Source: Ridgeia piscesae
Taxonomy: Eukaryota > Annelida > Polychaeta > Sabellida > Siboglinidae
Length of the DNA: 64,000 nt
Reading direction: 5' to 3'
Assembly: GCA_025642075.2 (NCBI GenBank)
Contig: JAODUO010000117.1
Location: forward strand, 421,001-485,000
Below are positions 25,229 through 37,600 of the stretch, piece by piece. Positions within the stretch are counted from its first letter, which is position 1. Every line of letters begins with the position of its first letter. The notes under the pieces were generated by a model. The model made no database searches and was not told the DNA's origin. It saw only the letters and a list, made by a program, of their open reading frames with translations. The position numbers and the translations under genes were made by a program.

Positions 25229-25781
25229 ATCTTTTACTTTCTGATCTAATCATGAAAACGACCTCTTACAGCCGCGAAACTTCCTCTCTAATAACTCATA
25301 TTACATATACATACGCTAGATCATACAATTAAATCATTTAAATTGCTGTGAAGAATAAAATTCACAAATCTAAATCGAGCTAAACTAAAGTCGACATCGC
25401 CTGCGATTACCGTGGCGTTACGTCGATATTTTATCGCGGTGCCGCTAAATGTGGATTCCGGTTTTATCGTAAACTAACCTAAAACTTAGCCTAAGTTTCT
25501 AAACTTTAATCATACACAAGTTTCTAAACTTTAGTCATACACAATATGGATATTTAATCGCAGAGTTACGCGTAGGGCTCCACCGACGGTGACCATGTCC
25601 GCCATGATGTCTTGCCGGCGAGTTCTTGCGCGACTTTGTTTCGTGAATTTTATTTCTTTCAATAATGTAAGTGATTTAATTTTATAACATAGTGTGTGTT
25701 TATAAATATATAAGATATGTGAGGAAAGTCTAGCGGCTGTTAGATGTCGTTTTCATAATTCGGTCAGAAAGTAAAAGATCG
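25229..25781. mobile_element. Fold-back element
   Basis: A left arm at 25229-25286 and a right arm at 25721-25781 are about 58-bp imperfect inverted repeats sharing GATCTTTTACTTTCTG / CAGAAAGTAAAAGATC and a central GTCGTTTTCAT. There is no coding frame longer than a few dozen codons between them. An ATG-initiated 24-codon frame followed by GTAAGTGA (about 25595-25674) is noted but not called. Confidence 0.7.
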
Positions 25782-25869
25782 CCAAAATGAATGGTCGTCA
25801 TCAGGCGATTTATTGTTTGTATGGCATTATGCGCGTCCATGCGCGTTAGTCATGCGTTTAATGAGAGTT

Positions 25870-26087
25870 CATTGCGATATTTAGGTTAACAAATGTGCTT
25901 GGCCACCTATCGGATTGGTCGTTCGTCAGGGGTAAAATTCAAATTGCCATGGTCGTTGGTCGCGTCTGGCGGGTGGTCGTTGGTGAGGGAACATTTATAC
26001 AGCGTAGACATTCCGTCAATGAAAAAACGGTCGTAAAAAGCGGGTGGTCGTAAATGAGGGTGGTCGCTCGTGAGGGGTTCCACTGTA
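25870..26087 (-). mobile_element. One-sided transposon end with CAGTGGAACCCCTC terminus
   Basis: The minus strand begins TA|CAGTGGAACCCCTCACGAGC, followed by repeated CGACCACCC motifs at 26049-26010 and on to about 25900. This is a common shape for ends of Tc1/mariner-group elements. I could not find the partner end. Confidence 0.45.
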
Positions 26088-26748
26088 GTAATGTAGTTCT
26101 GATGGATTTCATGAAGACATTTGTTGGCCAAGTGTGTCCTGGCCTCTCAAGTGAAGGATGATTTTGGGAAGAAGGGGAGGTTGGTTGTAAACATTGATGG
26201 GAGACTAAGAACAGTGTCTTACATTTTGAGTAGTAAACAAGTTCTATTGGTACAACATTATACTCGTATTTTATTTGAATATCTCCAAATCACTGGCCAT
26301 TTCAGCAGCTGCATCAACAAACTGCTCTGAAGACCACTTGATATCCGCAGCGAACAATACTAGAGTGTTGATGGTACGGATAATGATTGCATGATTGATC
26401 AACAATGGATACACCAATATCAATAACTAAATATAAAACCAAACCCATGGGGTGGCAGGTTTGATCACAACCAACTGGACATTGTGACAAACCAATCATG
26501 TAATACTAAATGTCTTTACTAAATATATTCTGGACTTGCCAAACTGAGGTTCAGCAACCCAACATTGCATTTCAACATCCATAATACAGTATTGAATAAT
26601 CATTTTTGTCTAACAATAGACTAACACGGAGAAGACACAATGAGGACACCAGTAGCCGACTGACTGGTCTGGTCAACGCTAGAAGTGAGAATCTTGAGGA
26701 CTGGTGATCAACATGATGACAAAGAATTGCAAAGTAAAGGCTGAAATG
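26088..26748. other. 3' flank or 3' UTR of KIF15
   Basis: No supported coding sequence. An AATAAA on the minus strand lies near 26268-26273, about 1 kb beyond the KIF15 stop, and is a possible poly(A) signal. Confidence 0.35.
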
Positions 26749-27020
26749 GTGACGAGAGAAGTGACGTAGAAGATGGAATGATGACAAGAGAAAAGTGAAG
26801 TTGAGGATGTTATGATGATGGAGAGAAAAGTGATGTAGAAGATGGTATGATGACGAGACAAAAATGAAGTAGAAGATGGAACGATGACAAAAAGAAAAGT
26901 GAAGTAGAAGATGAAATGATGACAAGACAAAAACGAAGTAGAAGATAGAACGATGACAAAGAGAACAGTGAAGTAGATGATGGAATGTTGACTGACAAAG
27001 AGAAATGTAAAGTACAAGAG
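26749..27020. repeat. Degenerate 34-35 bp tandem repeat
   Basis: About eight units of the form GATGACAAGAGAAAAGTGAA followed by GTAGAAGATGGAAT. It lies 270 bp beyond the KIF15 stop, so it may sit in the 3' UTR. The minus-strand 176-codon frame across it is a repeat artefact rich in F, H, L and S. Confidence 0.85.
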
Positions 27021-27288
27021 CATGAGGACATGTAGGGTGGACTCGGTAGTGCCTACTGGGAAGATGAAGACATGGCAGACAGACCACTACTAACACAGTC
27101 ACAACTCAAAGTATGACAATAAGACAGCCACTAAGCACACGCCACCAAACGACAGACTCGCACATTATATACACTATCATTTCATTCACAAGGAACAGAA
27201 ATAAAATATATCGGTCCGGCTGTAAACATCTCTGTCCATGCATGATCAGATTGATAATAAACAGCAGTGTACTTCAAATGTGTCTTCT

Positions 27289-30200
27289 TCAACATGGCAC
27301 GTTCTCTTTCCCGGTGTTCTTCAGGTACAACTGTTTATACTTTGTCGCTTCATCAGTCACTTTCTTCAACTTCTGCAAAAGACAAGACAACATTGTCAAC
27401 AGAGACTCCTCACATCTGGAAACAATCTTCATTCCCAGTTCATATATGAATAATGTAAACGTTTAACCGCCGCAAATAAATTCCCTATTTTATTTCTTTA
27501 CTCCCACTACTGTTGAGAAAGCGATGCAAATAGTTTTATTTTTTCAAAAAAATGCTGACCTTACACCAATCTCAGTAAGTTGTATGTTATGACCCTACAC
27601 CTACCTCAGTGAGTTGTATGTTATATGACCCTGCACCAATCTCAGTAAGTTGTATGTTATGACCCTACACCAATCTCAGTAAGTTGTATGTTATGACCCT
27701 ACACCAATCTCAGTGAGTTGTATGTTATGACCCTGCACCAATCTCAGTAAGTTGTATGTTATGACCCTACACCAATCTCAGTGAGTTGTATGTTATGACC
27801 CTGCACCAATCTCAGTAAGTTGTATGTTATGACCCTACACCAATCTCAGTAAGTTGTATGTTATGACCCTACACCTACCTCAGTGAGTTGTATGTTATGA
27901 CCCTGCACCAATCTCAGTGAGTTGTATGTTATGACCCTACACCAATCTCAGTGAGTTGTATGTTATGACCCTACACCTATCTCAGTGAGTTGTATGTTAT
28001 GACCCTACACCTACCTCAGTGAGTTGTATGTTATGACCCTACACCTACCTCAGTGAGTTGTATGTTATGACCCTACACCTACCTCAGTGAGTTGTATGTT
28101 ATGACCCTACACCTATCTCAGTGAGTTGTATGTTATGACCCTACACCTACCTCAGTGAGTTGTATGTTATGACCCTACACCTACCTCAGTGAGTTGTATG
28201 TTATGACCCTACACCTACCTCAGTGAGTTGTATGTTATGACCCTGCACCCTCAGTAAGTTGTATGTTATGACCCTCACCATCTCAGTGAGTTGTATGTTA
28301 TGACCCTCACCTACCTCAGTGAGTTGTATGTTATGACCCTACACCAATCTCAGTGAGTTGTATGTATGACCCTACACCTATCTCAGTGAGTTGTATGTTA
28401 TGACCCTGCACCTATCTCAGTGAGTTGTATGTTATGACCCTACACCTATCTCAGTGAGTTGTATGTTATGACCCTACACCTATCTCAGTGAGTTGTATGT
28501 TATGACCCTACACCAATCTCAGTGAGTTGTATGTTATGACCCTACACCTATCTCAGTGAGTTGTATGTTATGACCCTGCACCAATCTCAGTGAGTTGTAT
28601 GTTATGACCCTACACCTACCTCAGTGAGTTGTATGTTATGACCCTACACCTATCTCAGTGAGTTGTATGTTATGACCCTACACCTACCTCAGTGAGTTGT
28701 ATGTTATGACCCTACACCTATCTCAGTGAGTTGTATGTCATGACCCTACACCTACCTCAGTGAAGTGTATGTCATGACCCTACACCTACCTCAGTGAGCT
28801 GTATGTCATGACCCTACACCTACCTCAGTGAGTTGTATGTTATGACCCTACACCTACCTCAGTGAGTTGTATGTTATGACCCTACACCTACCTCAGTGAG
28901 CTGTATGTTATGACCCTACACCTACCTCAGTGAGCTGTATGTCATGACCCTACACCTACCTCAGTGAGTTGTATGTTATGACCCTACACCTACCTCAGTG
29001 AGTTGTATGTTATGACCCTACACCTACCTCAGTGAGTTGTATGTTATGACCCTACACCTACCTCAGTGAGCTGTATGTTATGACCCTACACCTACTCAGT
29101 GAGTTGTATGTTATGACCCTCACCACTCAGTAGTTGTATGTTATGACCCTACACCACTCAGTAGTGTATGTATGACCCACACCACTCAGTGAGTGTATGT
29201 ATGACCCTACACCACTCAGTAGTGTATGTATACCCTACACCACCTCAGTAGTGTATGTATGACCCTACACCACTCAGTGAGTGTATGTATGACCCTACAC
29301 CACTCAGTGAGTTGTATGTTATGACCCTACACCACTCAGTAGTTGTATGTTATGACCCACACCACTCAGTAGTGTATGTTATGACCCTACACCACTCAGT
29401 AGTTGTATGTACCCTACACCAATCTCAGTGAGTTGTATGTTATGACCCTACACCAATCTCAGTAAGTTGTATGTTATGACCCTACACCAATCTCAGTAAG
29501 TTGTATGTTATGACCCTACACCAATCTCAGTGAGTTGTATGTTATGACCCTACACCAATCTCAGTGAGTTGTATGTTATGACCCTACACCTACCTCAGTG
29601 AGCTGTATGTTATGACCCTACACCTACCTCAGTGAGTTGTATGTTATGACCCTACACCAATCTCAGTGAGCTGTATGTCATGACCCTACACCTACCTCAG
29701 TGAGCTGTATGTATGACCCTACACCTACCTCAGTGAGCTGTATGTCATGACCCTACACCTACCTCAGTGAGCTGTATGTCATGACCCTACACCTACCTCA
29801 GTGAGCTGTATGTATGACCCTACACCTACCTCAGTGAGTGTATGTCATGACCCTACACCTACCTCAGTGAGCTGTATGTCATGACCCTACACCTACCTCA
29901 GTGAGCTGTATGTCATGACCCTACACCTACCTCAGTGAGCTGTATGTCATGACCCTACACCACTCAGTGAGTGTATGTCATGACCCTACACCTACCTCAG
30001 TGAGCTGTATGTCATGACCCTACACCTACCTCAGTGAGTTGTATGTCATGACCCTACACCTACCTCAGTGAGCTGTATGTCATGACCCTACACCTACCTC
30101 AGTGAGTTGTATGTTATGACCCTACACCTATCTCAGTGAGTTGTATGTCATGACCCTACACCTACCTCAGTGAGCTGTATGTCATAACCCTACACCTACC

Positions 30201-31587
30201 TCAGTGAGCTGTATGTCATGACCCTACACCTACCTCAGTGAGCTGTATGTCATGACCCTACACCTACCTCAGTGAGCTGTATGTCATGACCCTACACCTA
30301 CCTCAGTGAGTGTATGTCATGACCAGACACCTACCTCAGTGAGCTGTATGTCATGACCCTACACCTACCTAAGTGAGCTGTATGTCATGACCCTACACCT
30401 ACCTCAGTGAGCTGTATGTCATGACCCTACACCTACCTCAGTGAGCTGTATGTTTGCCTCCTTCAGCTGCACGTGGTAGTGAATCTTCTGTTTCAGGTTC
30501 TGGTGACTCACCATCTCTGCATTGGCTTTCTCCGCCTCAACCAGTTGCTGTCGGTGCAAACAGGTGAAGGTGAAGGTCAGGTGACACGAGGGAGAGGTCA
30601 CTCGAACGTTTTACAATGTTCGTTGTGATATCATTCAATTCAATCTCATTACATTGTCTTTTGTATCACAATGAATATCGTAAAAGCACACATTACAGTG
30701 TAATTAATTTATTACACTACTTCTATGTAGTTATATAAACACCAACTGTTAAACTTTTTTAAACAGGGAGATGGCAGAGAAAGTTGTTATTTTGGTCAAC
30801 ACTAATGTCCAAATTAGATTAAGCTTACAGGGGCCACTTTAGTGAATGAAACCTTGAGACCACTGACCTCTGTACATTATCCATGGGAAAAGCATAAAAT
30901 AACAGATCAGTTCACAACAACATTTATATAACAAATGGTTTCATCACTAAAACAGACAAACACATTTTCTTTGGTTTGAGAAACATGTAACCTGTGTGTT
31001 TCATCTAGAGTTTAAATTAATACTTGTAACAATGTTGATGTATATTTGGAATCCAAAATCACAGAACGGCCACATAGACAGAAATACTTGTTGCAAATTT
31101 GTTACTCAAAATGTGATATTAAATTATTTTGCTATAAAAATGTGGACAGAGTGCTATCAAATTTATGCAAAAACATGATAAAATGTGATAAATGCCATCC
31201 TTAAATTTTTTTTAACTGGCATCCATTTTAAGCCAATGAGCATAGTGCATGTAACGAGGCCTTTCACATTGGCTTAAAATGGATGTCATTTTTTAAATAA
31301 AAAAGACGGATGTGGCTTATCACATTTTGAAAACAAATGCTCTTTTGGGCATTTATCATGTTTTTGCATAAATTTGATAGCATCCTACCTCAACCAGTGT
31401 CTAAAAAAAATTCAAAATGGCATTTATTGTGTTTTGCCTGTAGACATTTCACAAAAGGATCTTAATTGTTTTTTATTGAAAAAATTACAATTATGTTAAG
31501 ACTATACAGTGTGCAGTTTTCAAGTCTGCAGAAATCACACGGAACAAATCCAAAATATCCACTCTCATAAGGTACTGTATGGTCATG

Positions 31588-31667
<80 letters not shown>

Positions 31668-34600
31668 ACGCGATGCGTGTGTGTGCATGTACGTGTGATT
31701 TGTGTCTTACCTGTTCCAACTCGACAATCCGGGCCATTAACTCGTCTTTGACGCTGCAACAGATGCAATACAAAATAGTACATGTTCTTGGTTCAAGTAG
31801 TCTCAGCATCACAAAGTGGCATACCCTGCTTCAAACATGATGTAGTCTCTATCATACTCTTATCAATTATTGGTAACATACATTGGTACTAAATGTTAAG
31901 CAGTTAGCAGATTATTCCATGAACATATACAAAGTTGCATGTATTGATGAGTCAACTTTGAAGCTGTCACATGATTAGCTACAGTAACTATGTGTCTTTA
32001 ATTATTACTGTTATCACAGCACAACTTGTCATTACATTGGTTTGAGGCCTGCTCTTAACACTGAGAGCCAAAAGAGACACTTGACAGTTACTGACATGTA
32101 CATAGGATTAGGACACATTGTGTACTGACCTATTGAAGTCGTCTATTTGAGCTTGGTGTGCTGCCTCAGTGACATCAAGTTTCTGCTTCAAATCCAACTC
32201 TCTGCAAAATACACCAACAAAACTGTTACTTATTTTGCAGTTACCTCTTACCTGCAGAAAATCTGAAATCTTTCAGCAATTGCTTACTGAAACTAAAAAG
32301 GTAAAGGTAAGTTCTTATATAGCGCAGTATCCACCTCAACTTCTCTGGGAAGCAATGAATTCAATGATAACAAAGTTCAAACTGCACATAAAAGTCTTAA
32401 TCATTGAAATTACTTGAACTTTTTTTGAGAAAAAAACCCCAGCTCCAATCAGCCTTGAGTAGTTACAATAAAAAATGAACTTATTCAAACTCATGAAGAA
32501 ACTGTTATTTTGTAGGGGCTTGGATTGAAACCAAGGGTCAACTCACTTTGCTTCTGTTTCCTGATTCTTCTCGGCAGAAGCAGCTGACAACTGCTTGATC
32601 ATCGCCAACTGCGCCTGTTAAAACACACAAATGCACAAATAATAATTCACTCATTAAGTGATAACATTCTCGGAAAGTTTAGCTCAGAGGTGCAACAGAT
32701 AAGAGTAGCTAGGAATAGTATCATAGGAACATGCAAAACTCATTTTAGAGAGTTACTGACAGATGTATGGTAGAAGGCAATTTATAAAAAAAATTATGTA
32801 GTTCTTGTTTAAAATTATTTCTAAGTAATGGGGAAAATTTGCATCTTTATACATTAGATATTTCATGAAGTGGTTTGGCATGTAATTTGTCAACTCAGAA
32901 ATTTGACTATACAATAGTCAATGTTAATCTTTAAAAATAACACTTGTAAATGTGTTATATGAGTTGGGTAAGAAACTCCTGTATGGAGATAGATTTGGTA
33001 AACATTTGTAAATATTCTGTTGAAGGTTCAATATTAAGTAACATTATTTGAGTCACAAACTTACGGTGAGATGCTCGATGTTTTGGTTTGCCGTCTGGAG
33101 ATCGTGCAAAGCTGCAGTGTTACAGTCCAACTGGTCCTGCAAATCTTCATTGAGAAGTTCCACCTTAAAGACAAACCAATTACCTTTCACTTTACAACTC
33201 CCTTGGTCTAATATTCACTATTATGCTAATTGTCAGACATGTTTGTTAATGCTCAACGCTGTGTAAATAGTTTAAGGTATTTACGTCAGATACCTTGAAT
33301 AGTTTTGAGTTTGCAGTATATGTGACCAATCTGCTAAGCCATATTTTATTAAGTATCAATTGTCCTAGCCAAAAGTGACTTAGACGCTGGTGTGGTGATT
33401 TAAAACGATATGCCTGTCAGCGGAGGTGGCATCCCCTGTGCACTTGAAGTTCAAACAAAAATGTATACATCAACATAGCAGCAAGTAATCTGGGATTTCC
33501 GCAAATGCTAGTTTGAAATTGACACCAAGACTAGACATTAAAAGTAATTAACTTGAGGAGTGTCCAAAGAAATGTACACTGCTCACTAGCATACCTATTC
33601 AATCGAATGTTATTCTACGTGAAACATTACCTCTTGGTGTAATTAACAGGCGCAAACTATTCATGTCCAAATATCCACCACTGCCAGATACGCATACATA
33701 TAGCTAAGTGAAATGGAACAATGAAACTGCCCAATGTACGAAACTAAAGCCCATGATTTGGACCCAGGTTGTCTGTATCGAGAGGTTAACTCTCCGGCCA
33801 CTGAGACCCAGTGAACTATCAACACGAACTGTCTCTACCTCCACGTCCTTCTTCTGCAGTCTCTCTTCAAACGTGTTCTGCCGAGTCTCCATTTCCTCCC
33901 GCATCCGATCAAGTGTTTCTTCCATCGTCCTACAGGTGGCCTGAAGTGCCTCTCTGTGTTCCACCGATTCGTCAAGCTGTCTGGTGGTGCTCTCTAACTG
34001 ACATTCCGTGAACTGCAGTCGCTGTTTCTGCTCTGTCAACGTTGCCGACATGGACTGCAGCGCCTCCTATTGCAACGTTGGAACACTAGTGATATCACGT
34101 CAATATTTTCAAACAACTATACACATTCATTAAAATGATGCATCTACACAAAACACAAGTATATAAACACAAATGTATGGATTGGTTTTTCTTATTCTTA
34201 ATGAAGCAATCTTTAACAGCACAAGTCAACAAAAAACACACAAAATCTATGCAGTAATGTTGTTTGGCACTGTGCATACGAGATGCAACTACAACAACAC
34301 AGCTAGAAGCGATACATTATCAAATTTGCCAAGAAATACTGCAAACACAATACAGTCGCGCTTCGCTATAACGCGACTCGGCTATAACGCTGTCGGTCGT
34401 GGAACCCAAATTTCTGCCGCCAGGGGGAAAATGGGCGCTACAGCTAACAATAACGCTGTAATTAACTGTCACTTATTTTTATGAAGTCCTCATGTTTGTC
34501 TTGTACAGGTGTATCTAGAAACAATTTAATGATATTAAGAAATTTAACACAGAAGTACAACTGCGTTGCTGAGTTCGTTGTTTGTTGTGCCCCTGGCTTC

Positions 34601-37600
34601 TGCTCTGCCGTCGGCTTCACGGCACCAATCCAATCGTTTTTCAAACGATCTATTGTGAAACCAGCGCTTGGTTTGTGAGGTAATTTCTTAAGTGTTTGTT
34701 TAAAAGGTTACCAATTCCTTTGATAGCATTTAATTAACTTTAGGCACAGTAAATTTGTTATCAAATTTATATTTTGGGATTGATTGAAAGATGAAATCTA
34801 GCCAATAGTGAGCGCAATTAGTATAAGTATTAATATTTGACCGACTTCGGCAACATGTCAATTCATTTGTGCGTTTCGGCTGCCGAGTTCAAGGTTATTT
34901 TAGACCGCGAATGTGTTATCGCACCGTCTCAGTTTGCATCGCCAGACGAGGCGCGTTTGCTCTGAATTTATTTCAAAACTCTACACCATTCGCAAGATTT
35001 ACTCAGTTCAATATTCGACAGTGTATATTATTTTAATGTAATACACATTTACGTTGGTTTCAATGTCAGTTAGTTTTATAAATCACGCATACACCACGCA
35101 ACCAGCACATTGGCTTTGGTTGCTGTTGTGGCATTTTGGGGGTGGTGGCGCCCCCTGGCGGAATATAATATATAACGCGCCTCGTTTATAACGCGGTTCC
35201 ATTTCGTGGACCCCAACTACCGCGTTATAACGAGGCACGACTGTATAATGCAATACACATGTCTTCACCAATGAGAACTAAACTGTGGGATCTAACTAGT
35301 AGAACTGAGCATCGGTACCTGTTTCTCTAAATTGGTCTTTTTGAGGTGGTCAATCTCGACTGAGCTCATCTCAACTCGTGCCTGGAGCTCCTTCGCCTCA
35401 CTCTCAAGCGTTGTCATGGCAACACGCCCGCTCTGGATCTCCGACTGCAGCGTCTCCACATGCTGAAGGGCCGCCAGCAACTGATCCTCCTGACGATAGA
35501 GTCGTATTTCATTCATTGTATCTCAAACATTAAATACAATTACACAAAATTCATGTATTTAAATACAAAATTACATATTTGATCCTGACTCTGAGTGTAT
35601 GAGAAGGAATACAGGAGAACAGCAAAGAGAAAAACCCGGAGAAACATAAAGGACGTAGGAACAGACAACAGCTGAGGCCAAATGACAGCAGGAGGGGTTT
35701 GAGATCAGAAGAAGATGAAAGAGAACTGACAGAACAATGGTGACGGAAGGACATGAGTGATACAAAAGATTAAAAATATATTACAATATTACACCCAACC
35801 CTTCCCTGCACAATATTATACCCAACCCTTCCTTGCACAATATTATATGTAGGAGGGACTGGGGGACTCACCTTCCCTGCCTCGTGCTGTAGCTGGGACA
35901 CAGTGAGGGTGTAGGAGGGACTGGGGAACTCACCTTCCCTGCCTCGTGCTGAAGCTGGGACACAGTGAGGGTGTAGGAGGGCCTGGGGAACTCACCTTCC
36001 CTGCCTCGTGCTCTAGTTGGAACACAGTGAGGGTGTAGGAGGGACTGGGGAACTCACCTTCCCTGCCTCATGCTGTAGTTGGAACACAGTGAGGGTGTAG
36101 GAGGGACTGGGGGACTCACCTTCCCTGCCTCGTGCTCTAGTTGGGACACAGTGAGGGTGTAGGAGGGACTGGGGGACTCACCTTCCCTGCCTCGTGCTCT
36201 AGTTGGGACACAGTGAGGGTGTAGGAGGGACTGGGGGACTCACCTTCCCTGCCTCGTGCTGTAGTTGGGAGACAGTGAGGGTGTAGGAGGGACTGGAGAA
36301 CTCACCTTCCCTGCCTCGTGCTGTAGTTGGGACACAGTGAGGGTGTAGGAGGGACTGGGGGACTCACCTTCCCTGCCTCATGCTCTAGTTGGGAGACAGT
36401 GAGGGTGTAGGAGGGACTGGAGAACTCACCTTCCCTGCCTCGTGCTGTAGTTGGGAGACAGTGAGGGTGTAGGAGGGACTGGAGAACTCACCTTCCCTGC
36501 CTCGTGCTCTAGTTGGGAGACAGTGAGGGTGTAGGAGGGACTGGAGAACTCACCTTCCCTGCCTCGTGCTCTAGTTGGGAGACAGTGAGGGTGTAGGAGG
36601 GACTGGAGAACTCACCTTCCCTGCCTCGTGCTCTAGTTGGGACACAGTGAGGGTGTAGGAGGGACTGGGGGACTCACCTTCCCTGCCTCGTGCTGTAGTT
36701 GGGAGACAGTGAGGGTGTAGGAGGGACTGGAGAACTCACCTTCCCTGCCTCGTGCTGTAGTTGGGAGACAGTGAGGGTGTAGGAGGGACTGGAGAACTCA
36801 CCGTCCCTGCCTCGTGCTGTAGTTGGGAGACAGTGAGGGTGTAGGAGGGACTGGAGAACTCACCTTCCCTGCCTCGTGCTGTAGTTGGGACACAGTGAGG
36901 GTGTAGGAGGGACTGGGGAACTCACCTTCCCTGCCTCGTGCTGTAGTTGGGACACAGTGAGGGTGTAGGAGGGACTGGGGAACTCACCGTCCCTGCCTCG
37001 TGCTGTAGTTGGGACACAGTGAGGGTGTAGGAGGGACTGGGGAACTCACCGTCCCTGCCTCGTGCTGTAGTTGGGACACAGTGAGGGTGTAGGAGGGACT
37101 GGAGAACTCACCTTCCCTGCCTCGTGCTGTAGTTGGGACACAGTGAGGGTGTAGGAGGGACTGGGGAACTCACCGCCCCTGCCTCGTGCTGTAGTTGGGA
37201 GACAGTGAGGGTGTAGGAGGGACTGGAGAACTCACCTTCCCTGCCTCGTGCTGTAGTTGGGACACATTGAGGGTGTAGGAGGGATTGGAGAACTCACCGT
37301 CCCTGCCTCGTGCTGTAGTTGGGACACTTAGGTGTAGGGTTTTGGGGGACTCACCTCCCTGCCTCGTGCTGTAGTTGGGACACAGTGAGGGTGTAGAGGG
37401 ACTGGGGAACTCACCTCCCTGCCTCGTGCTGTAGTTGGGACACAGTGAGGGTGTAAGAGGGATGGGGAACTCACCTTCCCTGCCTCGTGCTGTAGTTGGG
37501 AACAGTGAGGGTGTAGAGGGACTGGGGAACTCACCTTCCCTGCCTCGTGCTGTAGTTGGGACACAGTGAGGGTGTAAGAGGGACTGGGGAACTCACCGTC

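Noticed and set aside
25595..25674. Possible first exon (ATG, 24 codons, GTAAGTGA donor)
   Set aside because: It lies inside a fold-back element and no downstream plus-strand exon was found before the convergent KIF15 end.
26572..27102. 176-codon minus frame rich in F, H, L and S
   Set aside because: It is generated by the 34-35 bp tandem repeat.
27556..30452. CRISPR-like array of short regular repeats
   Set aside because: Units are contiguous without spacers, derive from a KIF15 exon edge, and the host is eukaryotic.
31462..31840. Cys-Val, His-Thr and related frames of 65-116 codons
   Set aside because: They are artefacts of the (GT)n tract. Only the short KIF15 exon at 31711-31753 inside this area is real.
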